Assembly: GCA_902566945.1 (NCBI GenBank)
Contig: CACFKZ010000003.1
Coordinates: forward strand, 1-64,000
Source of the DNA: an uncultured Pelagibacteraceae bacterium
GTDB lineage: Bacteria > Pseudomonadota > Alphaproteobacteria > Pelagibacterales > Pelagibacteraceae
Direction of reading: 5' to 3'
DNA length: 64,000 nt
The notes beneath the pieces were generated by a model. It did no database searches, was not told where the DNA came from, and was given only the letters and a program-made list of their open reading frames with translations. The position numbers and the translations under genes are program-made. Below are positions 40,301 through 48,332 of the stretch, piece by piece; within the stretch, counting starts at the first letter, position 1; each line of letters opens with the position of its first letter.

Positions 40301-40705
40301 ATGATTGAAATTATGTCCAAAAGCCACATTTATAAATTGAAAGTTTTTGTTGAAGACGTTGACTTTGGTCGGGTTTTTTATTCTAGATATCTTCAGTATA
40401 TCGAGAGAGCCAGAACGGAGCTAATACACGAAAAATTTGGTCTTACTTTAACTCAACTTATGAACGAACACGATATAATGTTTGTTGTAAAAAATTGTAA
40501 CATAAAATATATAAAAGGGGCGGTTTTTGAGGATAATTTAAGTGTCGAAACAACCGTTTTAAAAAAAACCAACGTTAGACTTAATTTGCTTCAAGAGGTT
40601 AAAAGAGGCGGGGAAGTTCTTGTTAGCGCAGAAGTGGAACTAGCAGTTGTAGATCGAAGTGGGTCAATAAAAAAACTTCCTCAAGATTTTTTTGCAAAAA
40701 TTTAA
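40301..40705 (+). CDS. YbgC/FadM-type acyl-CoA thioesterase
   Basis: A hotdog-fold thioesterase. The catalytic region reads FVEDVDFGRVFYSRYLQYIERART, close to the family pattern in which Asp, Gly, Tyr and Tyr are conserved. The frame is open from a TTG at 40277, but ATG at 40301 or 40313 is more likely; I use the first. YbgC proteins usually sit beside tol-pal genes, which are not here. The acyl substrate is unknown. Confidence 0.85.
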   Translation: MIEIMSKSHIYKLKVFVEDVDFGRVFYSRYLQYIERARTELIHEKFGLTLTQLMNEHDIMFVVKNCNIKYIKGAVFEDNLSVETTVLKKTNVRLNLLQEVKRGGEVLVSAEVELAVVDRSGSIKKLPQDFFAKI

Positions 40706-40818
40706 ATTTGGCCAAGAAACGCCTAATATCTGCCTAATTTTTCCTTATAAACTATATTCAACTCAAGTTTGCAAATTCAGCAATACTCATAGGGTTAAAA
40801 ATAAACTAAAAAGGAATC

Positions 40819-40941
40819 ATGAGAATTAAACAACTTAAAAAAAACAAATTAAAGACAAACATTAATAAGAAATTCAAAAAAATCTCTCTTTTCGAACTTC
40901 AAAATAGTCCAAAATTTCTAAATTTTAGAGTTCGAGCATAA
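40819..40941 (+). CDS. Possible 40-residue basic peptide
   Basis: An ATG preceded by AAGGAA at a good distance opens a frame of 40 codons rich in lysine (start MRIKQLKKNKLKTNINKKFK). It lies in the 312-base gap between the thioesterase and purE and is followed by an intrinsic terminator, so the region is probably transcribed as its own unit. The end of the frame overlaps an imperfect inverted repeat (40892-40905 with 40922-40935). It could instead be a small RNA with a chance frame. Confidence 0.4.
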   Translation: MRIKQLKKNKLKTNINKKFKKISLFELQNSPKFLNFRVRA

Positions 40942-40963
40942 TCTTTCCTCCTAAATAAATCAG

Positions 40964-40992
40964 TGGCTTAATCTAATTAGGCCATTGTTTTT
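40964..40992 (+). terminator. Intrinsic terminator upstream of purE
   Basis: TGGCTTAAT (40964-40972) pairs with ATTAGGCCA (40976-40984) around a CTA loop, including one G-T wobble, and is followed by TTGTTTTT. It ends only 25 bases before the purE GTG start, so it terminates the small upstream unit or acts as an attenuator of purEK. Confidence 0.7.
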
Positions 40993-41017
40993 ATATAAAT
41001 AATTGTTAAATTAATTC

Positions 41018-41503
41018 GTGAAGTTCAATAAACAAAACAACAAAGTTGCCGTCGTCATGGGGTCGCAATCAGACTTCAAAGTGATGAAAGAGGCTGTAAA
41101 AATTTTAAAAGAATTTAAGATTAAACACGAAGTTTCAATAGTAAGTGCACATAGAACTCCAAAAAGAATGTATGATTTTGCTACTTCAGCGGAAGATAAT
41201 GGTTTTGCAGTAATTATAGCAGGAGCCGGGATGGCCGCGCACCTTCCAGGTATGATTGCGAGCTTAACTTCATTACCGACAGTGGCAGTACCTTGTGAAA
41301 GTAAAAAACTTAAAGGATTAGACAGTCTGCTCAGCTGTCATATGCCAAATGGTATTCCTTTAGCTGTTATGCCAATAAATGGAGCGATGAATGCAGGACT
41401 ATACGCTGTTTCCATAATTGCCACTTTTGATCAAAGAGTAAAAACAGCTTTAAACAGATGGAAATTGAAACAAACCAAATCAGTTAAAAAGAAACCAAAA
41501 TAA
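41018..41503 (+). CDS. purE: N5-carboxyaminoimidazole ribonucleotide mutase PurE
   Basis: PurE moves the carboxyl group from N5-CAIR to CAIR in purine synthesis. The N-terminal half is normal: VVMGSQSDFKVMKEA, VSAHRTPKRM and IIAGAGMAAHLPGMIAS. The later motif usually close to LLSIVQMPxGIPV is LLSCHMPNGIPLAV here, and the NAGLYA end also differs from the usual. The start codon is GTG. purK follows after three bases, confirming the role. Active-site His and Ser residues are kept. Confidence 0.9.
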   Translation: MKFNKQNNKVAVVMGSQSDFKVMKEAVKILKEFKIKHEVSIVSAHRTPKRMYDFATSAEDNGFAVIIAGAGMAAHLPGMIASLTSLPTVAVPCESKKLKGLDSLLSCHMPNGIPLAVMPINGAMNAGLYAVSIIATFDQRVKTALNRWKLKQTKSVKKKPK

Positions 41504-41506
41504 TTT

Positions 41507-42550
41507 ATGTCAAATAAAAGACTTGGAATTGTTGGTTCAGGACAGCTTTGTAGTTTTCTTTGCATGGCAGCAAAAAAACTAAAAATCTCTACTACTGTAT
41601 TTACTGATGACAAAGATGGACCTGCACAGAATTTTTGTGATAATTTTATTTATGGCAAATATGATGATAAAGAAAAAATAAAAGAATTTATAGAGAATAC
41701 GGATATCGTAACTTACGAATTTGAAAATATTCCAGTAGATTTCTTAAAATTAATTGAAAATGAAAGACCAGTCCTACCTAATCCCAATATAAATAAAATT
41801 GCTCAAAATAGAAAACTTGAAAAAACTTTTGTAAATGAACTAGGCATTAAAACTACTGATTGGGTTTATATAAAGTCTGCTGAAGATATAAAAAAAAACC
41901 AAAATCTTTTACCCGGAATATTAAAATCTAATACACTAGGTTATGATGGAAAAGGTCAGTTTGTTTTAAATTCTCTAGATGATATAAAAAAAGACTGGTG
42001 TTTTACGGCTGATTATATTTTAGAAAAAAAAGTAAATTTAAAAAAAGAGATATCAGTAGTCATAACAAGATTTAAGGATGGAACATTATCTTTTTACCAA
42101 CCAATAGAAAATGAGCATCGAAATCAAATCTTATTCAAATCTAAAATACCAGCAGATATTAGTAATAAAATATTTGAAAAAGCTATATCAGATGCAAAAA
42201 AAATATCTGAAAAATTTAATTATATAGGTGTATTAACAGTAGAATTTTTTATAACCGAAGATGATGAATTATTGGTAAATGAGGTTGCTCCAAGAATCCA
42301 CAACAGTAATCATTTATCCATCGATGCTTTTAATATATCCCAATTTGAAAATCATGTTAGAGCAGTATGTAACCTAGGTTCAAAACCAATTGGAAAAATA
42401 TCTAATGCGGAAATGTATAATATTTTAGGTTCTGAAATTCTTGATTACAGAAAAAAGACTTTTAAAAAAAATGAATTTTTTTATGATTATTTAAAAAAAG
42501 AACCTCGCGAGGGAAGAAAAATGGGTCATATTACAATTTTAAAAGAATAG
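41507..42550 (+). CDS. purK: N5-carboxyaminoimidazole ribonucleotide synthase PurK
   Basis: PurK carboxylates AIR with ATP and bicarbonate. The ATP-grasp protein of 347 residues begins RLGIVGSGQLCSFLCMAA and has TYEFENIPVDFL, LKSNTLGYDGKGQF, IGVLTVEFFI and NEVAPRIHNSNHLSIDAF. These match PurK with a few substitutions. It is paired with purE and ends at the convergent dioxygenase gene without a gap. Confidence 0.93.
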   Translation: MSNKRLGIVGSGQLCSFLCMAAKKLKISTTVFTDDKDGPAQNFCDNFIYGKYDDKEKIKEFIENTDIVTYEFENIPVDFLKLIENERPVLPNPNINKIAQNRKLEKTFVNELGIKTTDWVYIKSAEDIKKNQNLLPGILKSNTLGYDGKGQFVLNSLDDIKKDWCFTADYILEKKVNLKKEISVVITRFKDGTLSFYQPIENEHRNQILFKSKIPADISNKIFEKAISDAKKISEKFNYIGVLTVEFFITEDDELLVNEVAPRIHNSNHLSIDAFNISQFENHVRAVCNLGSKPIGKISNAEMYNILGSEILDYRKKTFKKNEFFYDYLKKEPREGRKMGHITILKE

Positions 42551-43345
42551 TTATTGAACCGTAATCCTAAACATTTTTCTATTTCCATTGAATGCTGTTG
42601 CTGCGTGTAGCGAAGCACTAGACCATAATGCTAAATCTCCTTTTTTCCAGGAAAAACTAAATGAGAATTCTTTTTTAGTTTGGTGAGAAGATAAAAATTC
42701 AATTAGCTCGTTTTGATCAGCTTTGTAATTAGCTATACCCACTATATGTCCAGGAGAAGAGTAAATAGCTTTTCTTCCATCGATAGTCTGAACTAATTTA
42801 TGCTGGGATTTTATTTCTTTTGTATTACTAGTGCCATGTTCAGCCTCTCGCAATGTACGAGTCTTAGCAATTTTGCCTTTTGAAGAAAAAATACCTTTTA
42901 AATTTTCAATTTTGGTTTTAATTTCATTTGGTAGTGCTTCATAGGCAAGAAACTGATTATAGAATAATGTGTTACCTTGTCCTTCTTCGGGAACTTCTAC
43001 AGCTTGTAAAAAAGTAAATCTTGGAGGATTATTCATGTAAACTGAGTCGAGGTGAGCACCTTCGCCAAAACTTAGACCCTTGTCACTTTTTTTTCTTTCT
43101 ATAACATAGATATCTTTAAAATCTTTATGAGGTTTTAGCATTGGATATTTAGCAGGTTTACCAAATTGAGATGCAAATCTCATATATTCTTCTGGACTTA
43201 AATTTTGTTCTTTAAAAAAAAGTACCGCGTATTTATTTAATAATTTTTTTATTTCCTGAATTTTAAGATCGTTGACGGTTTTTAAGTCAGTTTTTACATA
43301 ACAACCAACATTATTTTCTGATAGTTCTACTGAAAGTTTATTCAT
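42551..43345 (-). CDS. TauD/TfdA-family Fe(II)/2-oxoglutarate dioxygenase
   Basis: A 264-residue oxygenase. The iron-binding HxD is in GEGAHLDSVYMNN and the distal histidine in LWSSASLHAATAFNGNRKMFR, whose arginine binds 2-oxoglutarate. The N-terminal LLNKYAVLFFKEQNLSPEEY is typical of the family, which hydroxylates taurine, alkylsulfonates, herbicides and other small substrates. The start overlaps the SRAP stop by four bases. The substrate is unknown. Confidence 0.85.
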   Translation of the reverse strand: MNKLSVELSENNVGCYVKTDLKTVNDLKIQEIKKLLNKYAVLFFKEQNLSPEEYMRFASQFGKPAKYPMLKPHKDFKDIYVIERKKSDKGLSFGEGAHLDSVYMNNPPRFTFLQAVEVPEEGQGNTLFYNQFLAYEALPNEIKTKIENLKGIFSSKGKIAKTRTLREAEHGTSNTKEIKSQHKLVQTIDGRKAIYSSPGHIVGIANYKADQNELIEFLSSHQTKKEFSFSFSWKKGDLALWSSASLHAATAFNGNRKMFRITVQ

Positions 43346-43968
43346 TCTACAGGATTTATAAGATTTTCATCGTTTTTAGAAGGATTATTCACATCAGTAG
43401 ACACCTTGTGAAACTTTAACTTAGGTGCTTTAACAGAGTTTAAAAATTCAACAGCATTGTTGTTTAGATTGAAATAATTATTAATTTGAGATTTTGAAAT
43501 TATTACAGGTTGTCTATGGTGTACAAATGCATTCTCAGAAGTTGCTGGTCTCGTAATAATTGTGAACTCCCCACCGTCATGAATCCCGCAGACAAATAAA
43601 TCCTGGTCGTCTGATCTTGTAAAATAATAAGGAACTTTCTTTTCATTTACTTTTTGCCATTCATAAAAACCTGTCAAACAGATTATCGCTCTAGAGTTAA
43701 CTATCAGTTTTTTAAAACTGACTTTAGTTTCTATACCTTCTAATCTTGCATTGTGAAGTCTTCTAAAATCAGGTTTGGCCCAAGAAGGTAAAATTCCAAA
43801 CACAGTCATTTCAAGGTACTTACCGTTTGTAGCAGATTTGATGCATGGGTATTTTCCTCCAGGAGCACAATTAAAATTATCTTGCTCAAGATCTACATTA
43901 ATATTTTTCTTAACTAAACTATTAGCAGCTAGTAAAGTTTTTTTCTGAACACTATATCTTCCGCACAT
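43342..43968 (-). CDS. SRAP-domain protein (HMCES/YedK family)
   Basis: SRAP proteins form a stable covalent link with abasic sites in single-stranded DNA through Cys2. That cysteine is present in MCGRYSV. ARLEGIETKVSFKKL, CLTGFYEWQK, and the histidine in AFVHHRQPVIIS complete the active site. At 208 residues the size is normal. A 36-codon basic ORF ends two bases before its start. Confidence 0.92.
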   Translation of the reverse strand: MCGRYSVQKKTLLAANSLVKKNINVDLEQDNFNCAPGGKYPCIKSATNGKYLEMTVFGILPSWAKPDFRRLHNARLEGIETKVSFKKLIVNSRAIICLTGFYEWQKVNEKKVPYYFTRSDDQDLFVCGIHDGGEFTIITRPATSENAFVHHRQPVIISKSQINNYFNLNNNAVEFLNSVKAPKLKFHKVSTDVNNPSKNDENLINPVE

Positions 43969-43970
43969 AA

Positions 43971-44081
43971 TTATTTATTTCTTTTCTCTCTTTTAAGTTT
44001 CCTTTTTTCCTTAAAAGACAATTTAGCTTTTTTTTTAAAGCTTCTATCTTTTCTGCAGGGCCCTGAGAATCTTTTTGACAT
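43971..44081 (-). CDS. Possible 36-residue basic peptide
   Basis: This small frame fills the gap between two same-strand genes almost exactly: it begins two bases after the FAH-family stop and ends two bases before the SRAP start. A GAGGAACC sequence upstream can serve as a ribosome-binding site. The peptide starts MSKRFSGPCRKDRSFKKK and is nearly all basic thereafter. The tight packing and ribosome-binding site support translation, but its function is unknown. Confidence 0.55.
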   Translation of the reverse strand: MSKRFSGPCRKDRSFKKKAKLSFKEKRKLKREKRNK

Positions 44082-44083
44082 AT

Positions 44084-44926
44084 CTATTGGTTCCTCACAT
44101 TATGTTTTTGTTTTCCTAACCCTTCAATTTCAAGCTCGATTATATCACCATCTTTTAAAAAAACAGGGTTAGGTTTACAACCCGCGCCTACCCCTTCTGG
44201 ACTGCCAAAAATAATTAAGTCACCTTTTTGTAGTTTAATAAAGGTACTTAGATATGCGATAATGTAATTTATAGAATGGATCATATCCTTCGTATTTCCA
44301 TCTTGCATGACTTTACCGTTTACAATTGTTTTCATTTTTAAGTTTTGTGCATCATCAATCTCATCCGGTGTAACTAAATAAGGACCAATAGGTCCAAAGG
44401 ATGGAGATGATTTTCCAATAATAAATTGACCTGACTTCTCTAATTGAAAATCTCTAGCACTAACATCGTTGGCTAAAAAATAACCACCAATGTACTTTTC
44501 ACTTTCATTTTCTTTAATTTGATAAGCATCCTCTTTTAAACAAACTCCTATTTCACATTCCCAATCAACTTTCTTAGAGTCTTTTGGAATTATTATGTCA
44601 TCGTTTGGACCGGATATACAATTTGCCTTAGAGAAGATCATTGGATTTTTTGGTGTAGAAGAATTTAGCTCCTTAATATGATTGATAAAATTTTTTCCCA
44701 CACAAAAATAGTTTTTGGGATTATTTATAAAGGGACCGACTCTTGTTTTAGGATGAATTTCTCTTTGTTTTGATAAGTCTATGTTTTTTATTTTTTCTAA
44801 ATACTCACTAATAAAAGTTTCTGGAGTTAAGTCATTAATAAGATCTGAAAGATCTCTGATACTATTCTCAGTGTCTATGGCAGCAATTTTTTCGCGTCCA
44901 ATCTCACCTACTCTTAATAATTTCAT
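44084..44926 (-). CDS. Fumarylacetoacetate hydrolase-family protein
   Basis: A 280-residue FAH-fold protein. The metal-binding acidic residues lie in DWECEIGVCL, and FFLANDVSARDFQ-like (seen as YFLANDVSARDFQLEK) and ITFGSPEGVG-like (IIFGSPEGVGAG) motifs follow. Members hydrolyse or decarboxylate 2-oxo acids in aromatic and sugar catabolism. The specific substrate is unknown. It leads a tightly packed four-gene run with the basic peptide, SRAP and dioxygenase genes. Confidence 0.88.
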   Translation of the reverse strand: MKLLRVGEIGREKIAAIDTENSIRDLSDLINDLTPETFISEYLEKIKNIDLSKQREIHPKTRVGPFINNPKNYFCVGKNFINHIKELNSSTPKNPMIFSKANCISGPNDDIIIPKDSKKVDWECEIGVCLKEDAYQIKENESEKYIGGYFLANDVSARDFQLEKSGQFIIGKSSPSFGPIGPYLVTPDEIDDAQNLKMKTIVNGKVMQDGNTKDMIHSINYIIAYLSTFIKLQKGDLIIFGSPEGVGAGCKPNPVFLKDGDIIELEIEGLGKQKHNVRNQ

Positions 44927-44950
44927 CTAGTAATTTTAGATAAGAATTTA

Positions 44951-45406
44951 TTATTTTACAAATCTTTTAATTCGTTCTTCGACTGTAGAATCAGGGCCAG
45001 TATAATTTGGATCCTCATAAGAATTTGTTTTAGTTAAAACACTAATACCTTTTGTAAAAACAAACATAAAAAATATAATAAAAACTATAGAAAAAATTTT
45101 TGCTGGACTAAGTTCTCGTTTTTCTTCAAAACCCGTTTGCTCTCTATTTCTAGCTTTATAAAAAATTTTAAATGTAAAGTAAGTGAGTATTATTAGAAGC
45201 ACATGTCCTAAGAAAACTCCAGCGAAACCTAACGCAAAAGTTGAAATATTAAATACATATAGCGAGAACACAAGTGACCAGCAGAAGCTCATGACGCAGA
45301 GCAATTGCAATCTTACTGTTTTGGGTAATGAACGAAAATCGTTTCGAGTGTCATCAAACATAATAGAGGCAGCGTCCGAACACCAATCTTTTAATTTTTC
45401 TAACAT
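44951..45406 (-). CDS. Membrane protein of unknown function
   Basis: A 151-residue protein with three hydrophobic helices (about residues 35-55, 60-80 and 107-127) separated by a basic loop. The N-terminal region is soluble (MLEKLKDWCSDAASIMFDD) and the C-terminus charged. I do not recognise the family. It lies 24 bases upstream of the FAH-family gene on the same strand. Confidence 0.6.
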   Translation of the reverse strand: MLEKLKDWCSDAASIMFDDTRNDFRSLPKTVRLQLLCVMSFCWSLVFSLYVFNISTFALGFAGVFLGHVLLIILTYFTFKIFYKARNREQTGFEEKRELSPAKIFSIVFIIFFMFVFTKGISVLTKTNSYEDPNYTGPDSTVEERIKRFVK

Positions 45407-45478
45407 ACTATGAGTTATATACTTTTTAAAAAAAAAATAAATTATTTTAATCCCTTGCTAGTTTTCTTACTCTTTTCA

Positions 45479-45628
45479 TTAATCTTTTTTATTTTTAGAT
45501 GGAAAAAAATATAAACCTGAACCGACTCCCACACAAACAGCACTAACAAGCATTTTTCCCTCCTGATTAGAATATAAAACAAGCCCTCCAAATATGATTA
45601 ATAAAATGCCTAAGATTTTTTGGTTCAT
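45479..45628 (-). CDS. Possible 49-residue two-helix membrane peptide
   Basis: An ATG at 45628 opens a 49-codon frame with two hydrophobic segments (ILGILLIIFGGLVLY and MLVSAVCVGVGSGLYFF) and a charged tail. An AAGG sequence lies ten or so bases upstream. It occupies an otherwise empty stretch upstream of the 151-residue membrane protein. The composition is far from random, so I think it is real, but no family is recognised. Confidence 0.5.
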   Translation of the reverse strand: MNQKILGILLIIFGGLVLYSNQEGKMLVSAVCVGVGSGLYFFPSKNKKD

Positions 45629-45728
45629 ATAACCTTATAAACTTGGAGATTTTTTGATCAAATAATATGTTGCAGAGCTGTGAATTATAAATTAAGATTC
45701 TCATTACCATAGAGCATGGATAAAAAGC

Positions 45729-45767
45729 TCCCGCGTACTCACGCGGGACACTTTCTGTAAAAAGTGT
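45729..45767 (+). ncRNA. Tandem-hairpin leader of the 64-codon gene
   Basis: TCCCGCGT (45729-45736) pairs perfectly with ACGCGGGA (45741-45748) around ACTC. Directly after it ACACTTT (45748-45754) pairs with AAAGTGT (45761-45767). The first stem is strikingly GC-rich for this genome. The hairpins stand about 30 bases before a very strong ribosome-binding site and could be a regulatory leader or a stable small RNA. Confidence 0.45.
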
Positions 45768-45796
45768 TGCAAAGAGGCTGAACAAAAGGAGGTGTA

Positions 45797-45991
45797 ATGA
45801 TTGGAAGATTTACACATTTATTGAAGAGTTTCAGCTTGGCACGCAAGAAAGAGCGACTTCTTCAAGAAATGAACAAAGCGCAAGTAACCCCGAGTGCTTA
45901 TGACAATGGCAGCGCAGGTCTAAAATTGTCTGAAGGCAATAGGAAGGGTGAAATAATCGCACATCGAAGAAAACATAATAATTCGTTGTAA
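45797..45991 (+). CDS. Small conserved-looking protein, 64 residues, unknown function
   Basis: The start has the best ribosome-binding site in this part of the window, AAAAGGAGGTG. The 64 residues are basic and soluble, with SLARKKERLLQEMNKAQVTP and a YDNGSAG segment. No domain is recognised. Two hairpins precede it and a perfect 11-bp stem follows it, so it looks like an independent, well-translated unit. Confidence 0.6.
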   Translation: MIGRFTHLLKSFSLARKKERLLQEMNKAQVTPSAYDNGSAGLKLSEGNRKGEIIAHRRKHNNSL

Positions 45992-46002
45992 TCTTTTTAT
46001 GG

Positions 46003-46028
46003 AGAGAGGGATTGTTTAATCCCTCTCT
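46003..46028 (+). terminator. Terminator-like hairpin after the 64-codon gene
   Basis: AGAGAGGGATT (46003-46013) pairs perfectly with AATCCCTCTCT (46018-46028) around GTTT. The following sequence is T-rich but not a pure T run. It lies between the small gene and rlmN. Confidence 0.55.
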
Positions 46029-46049
46029 ATCATCTTATATTAGCAAGTT

Positions 46050-47141
46050 ATGGAAAAAAAAAATTTTTATGATCTCACGTTTGATCAGTTAAAAGAATTT
46101 TTAATAGAAAAAGTTGGCATTGTCGAAAAACAAGCTAAGATGAGATCTCAGCAAATGTTCAATGCTATTTATAAAAAAAATATCAAAAGTTTCGATGAAT
46201 TAACAACTTTTAGTTTAGATTTAAGAGAAAAAATAAAAGATTTAATTAGCTTAGAAAGATCTGCGAAAATAATTGAAATTCAAAAATCAAAAAATGATGG
46301 AACAATTAAATTTTTATTAGAGTTAAATAAGGATAAACGACAAACAGAAACAGTTTTAATTCCCAACAAAAGTAAATCTAAATATACAATTTGCCTTTCA
46401 GTAAGTGTTGGCTGCTTCCTGAACTGCAAATTCTGTGCTACAGCTCAAATACCTAAAAAACTTGTAAGAAATTTATCTGCTTCAGAGATTATGTCTCAAA
46501 TAATGATTTGCAAAGAATATTTAAATGATTGGAAGACAAGTAATAAATTAGTTAAGACACAAGTTTTGATGGGATCTGGAGATTTTGCCTTAAACGCTGA
46601 AAATGTTCGCACTTATATTCAGAATGCAAAACACAAAGATTCACTAGATTATGGTAGGACTCGAATTACTGTCTCGAGCGTAGGTCTGGGTAATAAGATA
46701 AAAGATTTAAGTGTTATAGAGTGGGCGGCTAGGGAGCTTGATGTTTATTTTGCTTGGAGTTTACATAATCCTATAAACAAACAAAGGTTAGAGATGATGC
46801 CTAACGGTAATTATTCAATAGATGATTTAATTCCTAAATTTAAAAAGTATTATCAAATAACAAAATTACCAATATTTATAGAGTATGTTGCGTTAGAAAA
46901 TAATATTACTAAAGAGCATGCTAACGCGTTGGTTTCATTAATGAAAAAAGTACCAAGCAAATTGAATTTGATTGAGTACAACCCTTTAGACAATCGGGAT
47001 TTCAAACCCGCCACTCAAGAAAATATCGATATTTTTTCTAAAATTATTCAAGATAATGGTTTCTTGGCTTTATTTAGAAAATCAAAAGGTAGAGATATAA
47101 ATGCCTCTTGTGGTAGCCTAGCATTAAAAAGAGTTACTTAA
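46050..47141 (+). CDS. rlmN: Radical-SAM 23S rRNA methyltransferase RlmN-like
   Basis: RlmN methylates C2 of A2503 in 23S rRNA and of A37 in some tRNAs. The CxxxCxxC cluster motif is in GCFLNCKFCATAQ. A preceding cysteine in CLSVSVGC and the C-terminal cysteine in NASCGSL match the two catalytic cysteines. The motif normally MGMGEPLLN is MGSGDFALN here, an unusual change at the SAM site. Length, 363 residues, is normal. It overlaps the next gene by one base. Confidence 0.88.
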   Translation: MEKKNFYDLTFDQLKEFLIEKVGIVEKQAKMRSQQMFNAIYKKNIKSFDELTTFSLDLREKIKDLISLERSAKIIEIQKSKNDGTIKFLLELNKDKRQTETVLIPNKSKSKYTICLSVSVGCFLNCKFCATAQIPKKLVRNLSASEIMSQIMICKEYLNDWKTSNKLVKTQVLMGSGDFALNAENVRTYIQNAKHKDSLDYGRTRITVSSVGLGNKIKDLSVIEWAARELDVYFAWSLHNPINKQRLEMMPNGNYSIDDLIPKFKKYYQITKLPIFIEYVALENNITKEHANALVSLMKKVPSKLNLIEYNPLDNRDFKPATQENIDIFSKIIQDNGFLALFRKSKGRDINASCGSLALKRVT

Positions 47142-48091
47142 TGTTTCAAGACTTAAATATTTTTTTAGGTGCTGTTGTGGCAGACGCAGCCGCTCGCCCT
47201 CTTCATTGGGTATATGATCCTAAGAAGCTTAAAAGATATATTAAAGGGAAAAAAGAAATTGCTTTTCTAAAAGAAAACAAATCTCCTTTTTATGCTTTAG
47301 AGACGGGTTTAACATCAGGCTACGCAGACATGGGATTAGTTATGTTTCAAACAATAATAACTTCTAAAAAGAAATCAGACATACTTCCGAATTTTAAAAA
47401 AAATATAGTTCAACATTTTGGTCCTGGTTCTAATTACTGGAAAAATTTAAAAGAGAGAAAAAAATATAAAAAGGTTAAATGGAAACGTCCGTTACAGGGC
47501 AACTGGTTGCACCAAAATACGCTTGAGACCATTCAGAATATTAAAGAGAAAAAAAGGATCACAGGAGGTACAAAAGTTTTAGAAACAGACGGATTTAATT
47601 CAGCATTGCCCTATTATTTTCTAGTAAGCAAAGAAGACGAAGAAATTAAAAGAATAATTAGAACTGTGGCTAATTCTCATAAAAATGAATTATATGGATT
47701 AGCTAGATTGAAGATTATAGATTTGGCTAGTGAAGGAGAAAAAAATCCTATTCAAAAATTTATTCAATTAAATAAGAAAAATAAGTATTTTAGAGAAGTA
47801 GTTAAAGATATTAAAAAGGTATTAAAACTTAAAAATCAAAATCATATTTACGTCACAAGAATGCTGGGGAAAGCGTGCTCAGATAACTCGAACTTCAAAA
47901 GTTCAATTCATTGTATAATTACTTCAAGCAATTATGAGTCTGCAATCATTAAGACAATTAAAGCTGGAGGATGTAATTGCAGCAGAGCTATTTTTTGTGG
48001 ATCTTATTTTGCAGCGTTAAAAAAAAGGAATATCCCTTTAGCTTGGATTAAAAAAACCATCGCAGCACAAAAAATTTTAGAGTTTCTTTAA
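47141..48091 (+). CDS. ADP-ribosylglycohydrolase/crystallin J1-like protein
   Basis: A 316-residue protein starting with GAVVADAAARPLHWVYD, which is the start pattern of the ADP-ribosylglycohydrolase superfamily. The segment SPFYALETGLTSGYADMGL corresponds to the region that in true hydrolases carries the TDDT metal motif; that motif is not seen. The branch resembles the crystallin J1-like subgroup, whose activity is unclear. Its start overlaps rlmN by one base. Confidence 0.75.
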   Translation: MFQDLNIFLGAVVADAAARPLHWVYDPKKLKRYIKGKKEIAFLKENKSPFYALETGLTSGYADMGLVMFQTIITSKKKSDILPNFKKNIVQHFGPGSNYWKNLKERKKYKKVKWKRPLQGNWLHQNTLETIQNIKEKKRITGGTKVLETDGFNSALPYYFLVSKEDEEIKRIIRTVANSHKNELYGLARLKIIDLASEGEKNPIQKFIQLNKKNKYFREVVKDIKKVLKLKNQNHIYVTRMLGKACSDNSNFKSSIHCIITSSNYESAIIKTIKAGGCNCSRAIFCGSYFAALKKRNIPLAWIKKTIAAQKILEFL

Positions 48092-48092
48092 T

Positions 48093-48296
48093 TTATTGGT
48101 AACCCTTATTGATCTTTTCTCTTAATTTTTTTTCGTAATACTTCTTAGCTAAATCTTTAGATGAAAAAGATTTGGTTTGTTTAGCAGGGTTTTCAATACC
48201 AATTCTGCCATAGCAAATGTTTATTGATTTACCTTTAAGTTCAATCTCCCAGAATTTATTAGATTTAGCGTCAGTATATTCTAAATGTTTTCTCAT
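48093..48296 (-). CDS. WGR-domain protein
   Basis: A 67-residue protein that is essentially one WGR domain: SNKFWEIELKGKSINICYGRIG, then a KSFSSKDLAKKYYEKKLREK helix. WGR domains occur in PARPs and MolR-type proteins and bind nucleic acid ends. Here the central motif is YGRIG. It is downstream of and on the same strand as the nuclease/helicase gene, 36 bases away. Confidence 0.85.
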   Translation of the reverse strand: MRKHLEYTDAKSNKFWEIELKGKSINICYGRIGIENPAKQTKSFSSKDLAKKYYEKKLREKINKGYQ

Positions 48297-48332
48297 ACAT
48301 TTGCCTTAATTTAGGTAATGTAAACATTAAAG

